From: JAWLHA01 sp041690535
Lineage (GTDB): Bacteria; Pseudomonadota; Gammaproteobacteria; Thiohalomonadales; Thiohalomonadaceae
NCBI GenBank assembly: GCA_041690535.1
Contig: JAWLHA010000009.1
Span: 1 to 64,000, forward strand
Length of the DNA: 64,000 nucleotides
Reading direction: 5' to 3'
Shown: piece after piece, positions 18,716-26,718 of the stretch
How the letters are laid out: each line of letters opens with the position of its first letter
Numbering within the stretch: the stretch's first letter is position 1
Position numbers and translations under genes: made by a program
The notes under the pieces: generated by a model
What the model saw: the letters and a program-made list of their open reading frames with translations, nothing else
The model's database searches: none
Told to the model about the DNA's origin: nothing

Positions 18716-18753
18716 TTGCTGGTTATTGGTCGTTAGTTGTTAGTTGTTAGGGA
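18716..18753. repeat. Degenerate heptamer repeat, left array
   Basis: A run of units related to ttagttg and ttggttg just upstream of cobQ (ttggttgctggttattgg, then ttagttgttagttgttag). In reverse complement these read as the same caacNaa-type heptamers found at 19272-19348, so the two arrays are inverted relative to each other. Confidence 0.65.
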
Positions 18754-18959
18754 GTAACTACTTGCCCCCGACTGCCTCCCGCTTATGCAATTAGGATGCG
18801 GTCGCAGGCTCACCGCACTCGATCCTCGCTACTTGTACTGTTCGTCATTCCCGCGAAGGCGGGAATCCATAAGGCACCCAGCACAATACCCCTGGCCCTC
18901 TGAAGTCCAGCACTGGATTCCCGCCTTCGCGGGAATGACGAATGCGGGTGAGTAGTTAC
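18754..18959. mobile_element. Family D element, copy D1 (IS66-like MITE) with perfect 8-bp duplication
   Basis: A 206-bp element with ends GTAACTACTTGCCC and (complement) GTAACTACTCACCC. It is flanked by identical gttaggga at 18746-18753 and 18960-18967. GTAA ends with 8-bp duplications are the signature of the IS66 family. The interior carries an inverted pair of the common REP cgtcattcccgcgaaggc (about 18843-18867 and 18913-18940). It has no coding capacity. It interrupts the region upstream of cobQ. Confidence 0.9.
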
Positions 18960-18967
18960 GTTAGGGA

Positions 18968-19112
18968 AACGTTAATTCGTCATTCCCGCGAAGCCTGCCC
19001 CCGAGCGCTTCAATCGGGGGGGCGGGCCATCCAGTGCCTTGATCTTTCTGGGCTCCCGCCGAAGCCTGCCCTCGAATGCCTTTCGGGGGCTGGAGCCCAG
19101 AAAGCGGATTTG
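18968..19112. repeat. REP-like palindromes following D1
   Basis: This stretch begins cgtcattcccgcgaagcctg, a diverged relative of the REP inside D1. It then holds two hairpin-like segments (gcctgcccccgagcgcttcaa...gggggggcgggc and ctgggctcccgcc...ggagcccag). No gene is visible here. The rest of the spacer up to 19271 is featureless apart from low-complexity DNA. Confidence 0.55.
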
Positions 19113-19271
19113 TTCAGCTGTTTCCTGTCGTTTGCTGTTAGCTGTTGTTTTTTGCTGTCGAAAGCTGATGCGCTGGGCTACAGGCCCGCCTCTAGGCGGA
19201 CTGGGCAATGTGCGCCCGGAAGCTATCGAAGGCGTGGCCAGGCAACTAAACGACCACCGACCAGCAACTAA

Positions 19272-19348
19272 CGCCCAACGCCCAACGCCCAACAACCAAC
19301 AACCAACAACCAACAACCAACAACCAACAACCAACAACCAACAACCAG
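19272..19348. repeat. Tandem heptamer array
   Basis: Three copies of cgcccaa, followed by seven perfect and one imperfect copy of caaccaa in direct tandem. The array ends about 15 bases before the stop codon of btuF. Such arrays are prone to slippage, so the copy number may vary between strains. Confidence 0.9.
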
Positions 19349-19363
19349 CCCCACCTTTGCCCC

Positions 19364-20254
19364 TCACTTCTCCCCTCTCTCCTGTCGCTTGCCTCGGGCT
19401 TCCTCCAGGTGGGCGCACAGCTGCGCCGCCCCTTCGAGGATGCGCGGGTTGTGGCGCTGGATGAGGTCGGGGGGGATGAAGAAGAGGTTGCCCTGGCGGG
19501 TGGCGTGCAGGTTGGGCCAGCGCCGCCAGTCGTCGAGCCAGTCGGGGCGGGCCTCCCCCATGCCGCTGGCCAGCACCACCTCGGGATCGGCGGCGAGTAC
19601 CGCCTCCAGATCCACCTGCCCGGCCAGGGTGGGCAGCCGGGCAAAGACGTTCTTCCCGCCGCAGAGATCCATCACCCGGCTGATGAGGTGCTCATCGCTG
19701 ACGGTCATGAGCGGGCGGTTCCAGATCTGGTAGAAGAGGGTGACCGGTGCACCGCCGCCATAGCGCGCCTGAAGGGCGGCGAGCGTGGCGCGAAAAGTGG
19801 TGGCCGCCTCCTTGGCGATGGCCTCCGTGTCGCCGAGAATTCCTAGCCGCTCCACATTCTGTGGAATGGCCTCCAACTCGCGGGGCTCGCTCACATAGAT
19901 CGCCAGTCCCAGACGGCGCAGGGCGGCAATCTGCTCGGGGGCGTTGCCGCTGGCCCACGCCACGATGAGGTCGGGCCTGAGGGCCAGGATCGCCTCCAGA
20001 TCGAGGCGGTCATAGCGCCCCACCCGCGGGATCGCCTTGGCCTCGGGGGGGAAATCGCTGTAGCTCACCGCGCCCACTATCCGTGCCCCGAGCCCCGCCG
20101 CAAACAGCATCTCGGTGGCGTGGGGGGCGAGGCTTACGATGCGCGCCGCGGGGGCGGGGAGCCGTACTGTCTCCCCGAGATCATCGATGGCGCTCACCTC
20201 CGCTTGGGCCGTCCCGGCGAAACAGAGCCACAGCCAGAGAAGAGAGAGGCGCAC
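19364..20254 (-). CDS. btuF: Periplasmic cobalamin-binding protein (BtuF type)
   Basis: A 296-residue periplasmic solute-binding protein of the BtuF/FecB fold, expected to deliver B12 to BtuCD. The motifs RIVSLAPHATEMLFAAGLG, VGRYDRLDLEAILALRPDLI and LPTLAGQVDLEAVLAADPEVV are typical. The start is the GTG at 20254, which gives a clean signal peptide (LSLLWLWLCFAGTAQA). It is preceded by aagg 6 bases upstream. A GTG at 20356 overlapping the upstream gene is also open, but would place about 34 charged residues before the signal. It is the last gene of the riboswitch-led operon. Confidence 0.9.
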   Translation of the reverse strand: MRLSLLWLWLCFAGTAQAEVSAIDDLGETVRLPAPAARIVSLAPHATEMLFAAGLGARIVGAVSYSDFPPEAKAIPRVGRYDRLDLEAILALRPDLIVAWASGNAPEQIAALRRLGLAIYVSEPRELEAIPQNVERLGILGDTEAIAKEAATTFRATLAALQARYGGGAPVTLFYQIWNRPLMTVSDEHLISRVMDLCGGKNVFARLPTLAGQVDLEAVLAADPEVVLASGMGEARPDWLDDWRRWPNLHATRQGNLFFIPPDLIQRHNPRILEGAAQLCAHLEEARGKRQERGEK

Positions 20255-20349
20255 GATGCCTTGCGCCCAGAAGTGGCGCTTATTGCATCGCTCGCGACGG
20301 GCCCGAGAGGGGGCCTCGCGCTCTGCGGCTGAACAGGCGAGGGCTTCGC

Positions 20350-20937
20350 TCACCACTCCACCCCCTTTTGCGCCTTCACCCCGGCGCTGAAGGCGTGTTT
20401 TATATTTCCCATCTCGGTCACGGTGTCGGCCGCCTCGATCAGTGCGGCGGGCGCCCCACGGCCGGTGATGACCACGTGTTGCATGGGCGGGCGCCGGGCC
20501 AGGGCCTCCAGGACCTCCTCCACCGCCAGCAGCCCCTGTTTGAGGACGATGTTCAGCTCGTCAAGCACCACCAGGTCGGGCCCCTCTTCCCTCAGAAGGC
20601 GACGGGTCTGTTCCCAGGCCTTTCGGGCCGCTTCGACATCCCGCCCCCGGTCCTGGGTCTCCCAGGTGAAGCCTTCGCCCATGACGTGGTAGCTGACCTG
20701 GGGCAGCTCGCGCAGAAAACGGCCTTCGCCGGTCTCCCGCGCCTTGATGAACTGCACGATCCCTACGGTCAGGCCATGGCCGAGCGAGCGCAGCGCCATG
20801 CCAAAGGCGGAGCTGCTCTTGCCCTTGCCGTTGCCAGTGAGCACCACCAGCACGCCGCGGTCGATCTCGGCGCGGGCGATGCGCTCGTCCACCACCTGCT
20901 TCTTGCGCGTCATGCGCTCTTCGTGCGACCGGCTCAT
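20350..20937 (-). CDS. cobO: Corrinoid adenosyltransferase, CobA/BtuR type
   Basis: A 195-residue ATP:cob(I)alamin adenosyltransferase of the P-loop CobA/CobO/BtuR family. The Walker A motif GNGKGKSS is at 35-42, with VVLDELNIVLKQGLL (Walker B region) and VVITGRGAPAALIEAADTVTEM after it. It adds the upper adenosyl ligand during synthesis or salvage. The ATG at 20937 overlaps the stop of the upstream pduO-type gene as ATGA. This places two unrelated adenosyltransferases side by side. Confidence 0.95.
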   Translation of the reverse strand: MSRSHEERMTRKKQVVDERIARAEIDRGVLVVLTGNGKGKSSSAFGMALRSLGHGLTVGIVQFIKARETGEGRFLRELPQVSYHVMGEGFTWETQDRGRDVEAARKAWEQTRRLLREEGPDLVVLDELNIVLKQGLLAVEEVLEALARRPPMQHVVITGRGAPAALIEAADTVTEMGNIKHAFSAGVKAQKGVEW

Positions 20938-21488
20938 TGGCCCGCCCCCTGGCCTGGTTGCCACAGCACCTCACCCTGGTCGGCTCGGCCCAGCAGCCGG
21001 GCGATGACGAACAGCAGGTCGGAGAGGCGGTTGATGTAGGCGATGAGCGGCGCCGGCAAAGGCTCCTGCCGGGCCAGGGTGACCAGTCGGCGTTCGGCGC
21101 GGCGGCAGACGGCGCGGGCCAAGTGGCAGGCGGACGCGGCGTGTCCGCCACCGGGGAGGATGAAGTTCTCCAGCGGCGGCAGTTCGGCATTGAAGCGGTC
21201 GATGGCCTGCTCCAGCCGCTGCACGTAGTGATCGGTGACCACGTCGCGGCCGGGGACGCTCAGTTCACCGCCGATGTCGAACAGATCGTTCTGCACCGCA
21301 GTGAGGGTCTCGCGCACCGGCGCGGCCAACGGATGGGCCAGCAGCATGCCGAGCACGCTGTTGAGTTCGTCCACCTCGCCGATGGCCTCCAGGCGCGGCG
21401 CGTCCTTCTCCAGGCGCTTGCCGTCGCCCAGGGCGGTGGTGCCCTTGTCGCCGGTGCGGGTATAGATTTTGGTCAGCCGAAAGCCCAC
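20934..21488 (-). CDS. pduO: Corrinoid adenosyltransferase, PduO type
   Basis: A 184-residue helical-bundle ATP:cob(I)alamin adenosyltransferase. The N-terminal nucleotide-binding signature TRTGDKGTTALGDGKR is at about 10-25. EVDELNSVLGMLLAH, FILPGGGHAASACHLARAVCRRAER and INRLSDLLFVIAR follow the family. It starts 1 base after the tonB-like gene stop and overlaps cobO by 4 bases. It is not homologous to CobO, so the cell has two routes to adenosylcobalamin. Confidence 0.95.
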   Translation of the reverse strand: MGFRLTKIYTRTGDKGTTALGDGKRLEKDAPRLEAIGEVDELNSVLGMLLAHPLAAPVRETLTAVQNDLFDIGGELSVPGRDVVTDHYVQRLEQAIDRFNAELPPLENFILPGGGHAASACHLARAVCRRAERRLVTLARQEPLPAPLIAYINRLSDLLFVIARLLGRADQGEVLWQPGQGAGQ

Positions 21489-21489
21489 T

Positions 21490-22221
21490 TTAGCTCTCTC
21501 TCAGTTGATAGATGATTGGCAACTCCAGCTGCAGGTCGTGCCCGGCCAGCCAGCCGGCCACGCCCGCCAGGCGCACCACTTTGCCGATGGCCTCCAGTGC
21601 GGCCCGGTCGAGCAGCTCGTGACCCGAGCCGTTGATGATGTGAGCTGCACTGACCCGCCCCTGGGGGTCGATATGCAACCCGAGCCGCACCTCGCCTTCC
21701 CAGCCGAGGCGGCGTGCCAACAGCGGGTAGTGGAAGTGACGTGCCAGCTCCTGCTCCAGCTGTGCCCGCACCGCCTGCCGCGCCTCGGGTGTGGGGCCGG
21801 TCGCCTCTGCCGCCGCAGCGGTGACGGTCGCGGTGTCACCACTTGGCGCCGAAGGCTGCTCTGTGGCCGCCGAGGTTTCGTCGGCGGCCGGGGTGGGGGC
21901 CGGGGCCGGGCGTGTCGCTTGGGGTGCCGGCGCTGCCACCGTTTGCACGGGAGCGGGTTCGGCACGGGCGGGTCGTTGCGGCCGTTCGGGGCGTGTCCGT
22001 GGCGTCACGGGAGCGACGGGCGGGGCCACTGGCGGGGTTTCGGGGGCGGTGGCATGGCTCTGTTCCGTCGGCCGGGGCGGGAGCAGCTGGAGCGAGAGCG
22101 GTCCGCTTTCGGGGTGCGTCGGTTGCGGCCACACCATCGGCCCCGTCGAGCCCAGGAGCAGGGTGTGGGCGGCGCCTGACAGCAGCAGCGCCAGGGTCAG
22201 CCGCCGTTGGGCGAACGTCAC
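21490..22221 (-). CDS. tonB: TonB-like energy transducer dedicated to B12 uptake
   Basis: A 243-residue TonB-family protein. It has one N-terminal membrane anchor (about residues 5-24), a Pro/Ala-rich periplasm-spanning linker (about 35-150) and a C-terminal TonB domain (YPLLARRLGWEGEV, then IDPQGRVSAAHIINGSGHELLDRAAL). The start is the GTG at 22221, which overlaps the cbiA stop as GTGA. Its place inside the B12 operon implies it energises the BtuB encoded upstream. The exbB and exbD genes are not in the window. Confidence 0.9.
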   Translation of the reverse strand: MTFAQRRLTLALLLSGAAHTLLLGSTGPMVWPQPTHPESGPLSLQLLPPRPTEQSHATAPETPPVAPPVAPVTPRTRPERPQRPARAEPAPVQTVAAPAPQATRPAPAPTPAADETSAATEQPSAPSGDTATVTAAAAEATGPTPEARQAVRAQLEQELARHFHYPLLARRLGWEGEVRLGLHIDPQGRVSAAHIINGSGHELLDRAALEAIGKVVRLAGVAGWLAGHDLQLELPIIYQLRES

Positions 22222-23570
22222 TGCGCCGCCTCCGCCAGAAACAGCGCCGCCGCTGCGGTCGGGTTCGACGGGAAGTAGAAATGAAGGTAGGAGGCGGTCA
22301 GCCCATTGCGGCGGAAGATCGCCTCGCCGATGCCGCCCTGCTGCGTGCGGCCGTGGCCCCACGGCTCACCGGCCCCCTCCAGGCGCGAATGGTGGAAGGT
22401 GTGGCCGCGCAACTCCCCGCCTTCGAGCTGCGCACTCTGCAGCCCGAGCGCCGCCAGGCGCTTCTGCATGACCGCATGCCCCGGGAGGAGCCCGCACATG
22501 GGGGCCCGGTTGCCCTCGGTATCGGTGAGCGATTCGGCGAGGAAGAGCATGCCGCCGCACTCGGCCAGCAGCGGTTTGCCCGCATTGACGTAGTGCTGCA
22601 GCGCGGCCTGGAGCGGCGTGTTCGCCGACAGGGTGTCAAGATGCAGCTCCGGGTAGCCGCCCGGCAGCCAGACGGCATCGGCCGCGGGCAGCGTCGCATC
22701 CCGCAGGGGCGAGAAGAAGCACAGCTCGGCGCCGAGGGCGCGGAGGGTGTCCAGGTTGGCCGGGTAGATGAAGCTGAAGGCGGCGTCACGGGCAATGGCG
22801 ATGCGCCGGCCCCGCAGCGGGGTCATTGGGGTGGTGGCCATTGGGGTCAGAGTCGAATTACTTGAGTAGTAATCCGACTCTGACCTCAATGACCCCGGGC
22901 GCGCGAAGGCGACTGGCGTCGGCAGTGGCGCCAGGGCGGTATCGGCCAGCGCGGCGGCGGCCGCATCGAGCCGGGCGTCGATGTCCGGCAGCTCGTCGGC
23001 CTGGACCAGCCCCAGGTGCCGGCTTGGCAGGACGGCATCGGCATTGCGCGGCAGCACCGCCAGGCAGGTCACATCCGCCGGCATCCCCTCGCGTACCAGC
23101 GCCGCGTGATGGGCACTGCCCACCCGGTTGGCGACCACCCCGGCAAACGGCAGGCCGGGGCGGTGGTGGGCCAGGCCACCGGCAATGGCGCCGAAGGTCT
23201 GGGCCATGGCCGAGGCGTCGATCACCGCCAGCACCGGCAGGCCGAAGCGCTCGGCCAGGTCGGCGCTGGAGGGGGTGCCGTCGAACAGCCCCATGACGCC
23301 CTCGACCAGGATCAGGTCGGCGCTGGCCGCCGCCTCCCCCAGCAACTGGCGGCAATGGGCCTCCCCGCCCATCCAGAGGTCGAGCTGATAGACCGGATGG
23401 CCGCTGGCGCGCTCCAGCACCATGGGGTCGAGGAAGTCCGGCCCGGTCTTGAATACCCGCACCCGGCGCCCCTGGGCGGCGTGATGGCGCGCCAGGGCCG
23501 CGGTGAAGGTGGTCTTGCCATGCCCGGAGGCGGGGGCGGCGATCAGCAGGGCGGGGCAGGTCAACGTCAC
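22218..23570 (-). CDS. cbiA: Cobyrinic acid a,c-diamide synthase, with a repeat in its linker
   Basis: A 450-residue glutamine-dependent amidase of the cobyrinic acid a,c-diamide synthase family. The N-terminal ATPase domain has APASGHGKTT (P-loop about 13-21) and KTGPDFLDP. The C-terminal amidotransferase domain has nucleophile Cys338 in LLAECGGMLFLAE. The start is the GTG at 23570, overlapping the upstream stop as GTGA. Residues about 225-250 between the domains are encoded by a palindromic repeat (22840-22890) and are low-complexity; the frame stays open through it. Confidence 0.93.
   Translation of the reverse strand: MTLTCPALLIAAPASGHGKTTFTAALARHHAAQGRRVRVFKTGPDFLDPMVLERASGHPVYQLDLWMGGEAHCRQLLGEAAASADLILVEGVMGLFDGTPSSADLAERFGLPVLAVIDASAMAQTFGAIAGGLAHHRPGLPFAGVVANRVGSAHHAALVREGMPADVTCLAVLPRNADAVLPSRHLGLVQADELPDIDARLDAAAAALADTALAPLPTPVAFARPGSLRSESDYYSSNSTLTPMATTPMTPLRGRRIAIARDAAFSFIYPANLDTLRALGAELCFFSPLRDATLPAADAVWLPGGYPELHLDTLSANTPLQAALQHYVNAGKPLLAECGGMLFLAESLTDTEGNRAPMCGLLPGHAVMQKRLAALGLQSAQLEGGELRGHTFHHSRLEGAGEPWGHGRTQQGGIGEAIFRRNGLTASYLHFYFPSNPTAAAALFLAEAAQ
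22840..22890. repeat. Palindromic REP-like repeat inside cbiA
   Basis: A 51-bp imperfect palindrome with arms attggggtcagagtcg and cgactctgacctcaat around a short loop. It lies inside the cbiA coding region, in the interdomain linker. The tggggtcagagtcg motif resembles repeats often associated with REP transposases in gammaproteobacteria; that link is from memory. Confidence 0.75.
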
Positions 23571-24430
23571 CGCGGCGGCCTCGCCTGCCAGCGCCCGCGT
23601 TGTCCGGCGAGCTGACGCAGCCCCTCGAGCAGGATCGGGGCCGGGTGGAAGAAGGGGGCGCCATCGAGGCCGATCACCGTGACGTCGGTCCGCGCCTGCA
23701 GCATCGCGCACTGCGGCACGTCGGCGCGGGCCAGCACGAACAGCCAGTCGGGGCTCAGGGCGTTGATCAGGGTGTCGAGGTCGGGGTAGGGCTCGCCCGT
23801 CTTGAGATGTCGAATCCGCTCGTGCGTCTCCACCATGTCGAAGCCCGCGGTGGCGAATAGGTCGTATATATAGGAGTTCGGCCCGAACGAGTAGGGCGCC
23901 GCCTCGCAGGCGGAGACCACCAGGGCTCTGCCCTGGCCGCCCACCTCGGCCGCCGCCGCACGCCACGCCTTGGCAAACGCCTCGGCACGCGCCCCGGCGT
24001 CGGCCAGCCCGGCGGCCTCGCCGATGCGCTGGAGGTTGGTCTCGATCTCGCCCATGGCGCCGAAACCGGGCAGGCGCAGGGCGCGGGCGCCCGGCGGGGC
24101 CGCCGCCTGCCAGCGGTTCGCGTCGGTCCAGCCGGAGGTCAGCAGTAGCTCGGGCGCCAGCGCGGCGATGGCCTCCCCGTCGGGGTCCATGACGCCGCCG
24201 GTGCGCGGCCGCTCCAGCCGGTCGTAGCGGCTGACGCCGACGATGCAGTGCTCCAGGCCGAGCCACTGCAGGGTGTGGGTGATGTAGGGCGACTGGCTGA
24301 CGATCCGGGGGCAGGGGGCCTCATTGGCGAGGGCCGCCGAACCGGCGTGGAGCAGGCCGGCGAGCAGCGCCGCTGCCCGAAGGAGCCGGCGCCCAGGCTG
24401 AAGAGGTGTTCCGTGCGTGATCTCCATCAT
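23567..24430 (-). CDS. BtuF-like periplasmic corrinoid-binding protein, second copy
   Basis: A 287-residue solute-binding protein with a signal peptide (LLRAAALLAGLLHAGSAALA). It has the BtuF/FecB-like pattern CPRIVSQSPYITHTLQWLGLEHCIVGVSRYD. It is only distantly similar to the btuF at 19364. Its place between btuB and cbiA suggests a corrinoid or cobalt-related substrate, which is inference. Two adjacent ATGs (24430, 24427) can start it. It begins 6 bases after the btuB stop and overlaps cbiA by 4 bases. Confidence 0.85.
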   Translation of the reverse strand: MMEITHGTPLQPGRRLLRAAALLAGLLHAGSAALANEAPCPRIVSQSPYITHTLQWLGLEHCIVGVSRYDRLERPRTGGVMDPDGEAIAALAPELLLTSGWTDANRWQAAAPPGARALRLPGFGAMGEIETNLQRIGEAAGLADAGARAEAFAKAWRAAAAEVGGQGRALVVSACEAAPYSFGPNSYIYDLFATAGFDMVETHERIRHLKTGEPYPDLDTLINALSPDWLFVLARADVPQCAMLQARTDVTVIGLDGAPFFHPAPILLEGLRQLAGQRGRWQARPPR

Positions 24431-24436
24431 CGTCGT

Positions 24437-26233
24437 CTACTGCTGGTAGCGAACCGAGACAAAGGCGGCGCTCCCCGGCTGGTTGAAGCCGGCGGCGGTC
24501 TGGTACTCCTTGTCCAGCGCATTCTTCACCGTGGCCTGCAGCGTCCAGGCGCGGTCGAGGCGATAACCGGCTCGCAGGTCAAGCAGAGCGTAGCCGGGAA
24601 TTCGCTGCTGGTTGTCGGCATCGTCGAACCGACGACCTTCGGCAGAGATGGTGAAGCCGACGGAGAGGGCGTCGAAACCGCGATCCACGTCGAGTCGGGC
24701 GGTGGCCCGGGGGCGGCGCCGCAGCTCCTTGCCGGTGGCCGCGTCCTCATGGTCGAGGTGAGTGAATGCGGCCTGGGTGCGCCAGGGGCCGATGTTGAAG
24801 CCGCTTTCGAGTTCAACGCCCCGGATCTCGGCATTTTCGACATTGGTCGGGCGCATCGCCGGGAAGCCGGCAATCTCGATCAGGTCTTCGACCCGGCTGT
24901 CGAAATACGCCAGATCGAAATAGCGGGCACCGGCCTGATAGCGAAGCCCGAGTTCGTAGCTCTCCGAGGTTTCCGGGCGCAGCGCGGGGTTGCCCTGATA
25001 GTTGCCCCACGCACCGAAATCCTCGAACGGGTAGTAGAGGTCATTGAAATCCGGTGCGCGGAAGGCCGTGCCGTAGCTGGCGCGGGTGCGCCAGTGGCGG
25101 TTCAGGGCGTAGCCCCAGGCCAGTTGGCCGGTGGTCTTTTCGCCGAAGGCCTCGTTGTCGTCGTGACGAAGGCTGCCCGCCAGCGCGTGGCGGCCGAGAT
25201 CGAGCTGGAGCTGGGCGTAGGCGCCACGGTTGTCGCGGCTCGATTCGGCAAATTCGGTGGTGCTGTCGACCCGATCGTTTTGGTAATCAACGCCGAGGGT
25301 GAGCAGGTGGCGATCCAGGGCGATGTCGTTTTGCCAGGCGACCATGTCGCGCACCGTGTCGAAGCGCGATGTGAGCACGCCGTCGGCGAGGTTGTCGTTC
25401 TCGTCACGGGCCTGCGAGACGGTCAGCGCACTCCACCAGTCGGGTGTGAGTCCGCCCCGTATGCCGGCACCGGACGCCTGTTGGACGAACTCGGTGGTAT
25501 TGACGCCGTACGCGTCGAACTGGGTTGCGCCCTGCGAACGGAGCGTATGGGCAAACAGTTCTAGGCCGTTGGACAGTTTGTGGCCGATCCGGGCCGACAG
25601 GGCGCTGTTGTAGTAGCCGTCGCGATCGCCATTGTCCTTCACATCGATGCCGTCGCTGTGGAAGTGGTTGGCGGAGAGGGCATAGCCGGTCGGCCCGCTC
25701 CGGCCGGAGAGGCCCGCGCCGTATTCGTGGGTGCCGAAGCTGCCGCCCCCGGCGAAGGCGTGCCAGGCCGGCTGGCCTTCGGGCCGGCGGGTGAAGATCT
25801 GAACGACACCGCCGATGGCATCGGAGCCGTACAGGCTGGTGCGCGGCCCGCGCACGATCTCGACCCGCTCGATCTCCCGGGGGGAGAGAAACTGCCACGA
25901 GGGGGTGCCGGTGGTGGCCGAACCCATGCGCACGCCGTCGACGAGCAGCAGCGTATGCTCCGAGGCGGTGCCGCGCAGATGGATGTTGGAGGTCTTGCCG
26001 AACGGGCCGCTCTGGTTGATGCCGACTCCCGCCTGCCCCCGGAGCAGATCGAAAAACTCCTGCGGCTGCTGACGCTCGATGGTCTCGCGATCGATGACCG
26101 TGACTGAGGCGAGGGTTTCGTCGGCGGTCTGGGCGGTGCGCGTGGCGGTGACGATGACCGGGGCGGTCTCTTCCGCCTGGACGCCAGGAAGGGCGGCGAG
26201 CAGGGTCGCCGACAGCAGGGCTTTGTTGTTCAT
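24437..26233 (-). CDS. btuB: TonB-dependent cobalamin receptor
   Basis: A 598-residue outer-membrane TonB-dependent receptor. It has a signal peptide (ALLSATLLAALPGVQA), a TonB-box-like PVIVTAT just after it, a plug domain (RETIERQQPQEFFDLLRG, IERVEIVRGPRTSLYGSDAIGG), then a beta-barrel ending in the aromatic-containing strand FVSVRYQQ. The length is close to E. coli BtuB (614). The start at 26233 has ggagag 4-5 bases upstream. A cobalamin riboswitch lies in its leader, which supports the substrate. Confidence 0.95.
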   Translation of the reverse strand: MNNKALLSATLLAALPGVQAEETAPVIVTATRTAQTADETLASVTVIDRETIERQQPQEFFDLLRGQAGVGINQSGPFGKTSNIHLRGTASEHTLLLVDGVRMGSATTGTPSWQFLSPREIERVEIVRGPRTSLYGSDAIGGVVQIFTRRPEGQPAWHAFAGGGSFGTHEYGAGLSGRSGPTGYALSANHFHSDGIDVKDNGDRDGYYNSALSARIGHKLSNGLELFAHTLRSQGATQFDAYGVNTTEFVQQASGAGIRGGLTPDWWSALTVSQARDENDNLADGVLTSRFDTVRDMVAWQNDIALDRHLLTLGVDYQNDRVDSTTEFAESSRDNRGAYAQLQLDLGRHALAGSLRHDDNEAFGEKTTGQLAWGYALNRHWRTRASYGTAFRAPDFNDLYYPFEDFGAWGNYQGNPALRPETSESYELGLRYQAGARYFDLAYFDSRVEDLIEIAGFPAMRPTNVENAEIRGVELESGFNIGPWRTQAAFTHLDHEDAATGKELRRRPRATARLDVDRGFDALSVGFTISAEGRRFDDADNQQRIPGYALLDLRAGYRLDRAWTLQATVKNALDKEYQTAAGFNQPGSAAFVSVRYQQ

Positions 26234-26344
26234 GTTCTCTCCAAGTGCGCACACCCGCGCGGTTCTGGATGGCAGTGTGCGAAGGAGAGGGCGGGAAAAG
26301 GGCGACCGTTACCCGCCGGCGTCGCCCTCCGCAACACCGAAGCA

Positions 26345-26540
26345 TTCGTCCCAGGCCGGTCTCCGGGCTCGTGGGCGAGGCGTGCGCCTCTGCAGACCGC
26401 CTTCCCGCGCTTGCGCGCAGTGGCGTTGTGGCCTGCGTTTTCCCACCTACCGTTGCGGGGGCAGCGCCGGAATTGTGTCTCCCTGAAGAGGCACGCACCG
26501 GCTTCCCGTTTCACTCCGCAGGGCGAGCGCCCCTTGGAAC
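26345..26540 (-). promoter_or_regulatory. Cobalamin riboswitch (AdoCbl type)
   Basis: Read on the minus strand, this shows the conserved order of the B12 riboswitch. CGGGAAGCCGGTGCG is at 26508-26494, then CTGCCCCCGCAACGGTA near 26470-26450, GCCACTG near 26424, GGGAAGGCGG, and the B12 box AGCCCGGAGACCGGCCT at 26369-26353. It ends about 110 bases before the btuB start. B12 binding should repress the whole btuB-to-btuF operon. Confidence 0.95.
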
Positions 26541-26605
26541 ACCTGAAACTGGCCGCGACTTTACCGGCCGGGGGGCCACCCGGTCAAGGTGAAGTTACGG
26601 ACGTG

Positions 26606-26658
26606 TAGGGTGAACGCATACTCACAGCACGGCCGTGACCAAGTATGCGTTTACCCTG
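26606..26658. mobile_element. Family A element, copy A5 (minimal form)
   Basis: A 53-bp near-palindrome made of the two A ends only, tagggtgaacgcatac and gtatgcgtttaccctg. No target duplication is visible. It ends 60 bases before tamA, in the divergent spacer with the riboswitch. Confidence 0.75.
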
Positions 26659-26718
26659 GGGGGCGGTGGAGTTTGCAGGCTAGAATCCGTTATGGTTCCG
26701 ATGACACCCTGATCTGAA

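Noticed and set aside
19272..19348. CRISPR array
   Set aside because: The units are 7 bp in direct tandem with no spacers, and no cas genes are present in the window.
23571..24266. Long N-terminal extension of cbiA
   Set aside because: It is the upstream BtuF-like gene read in another frame; the GTGA-coupled start at 23570 fits the family.
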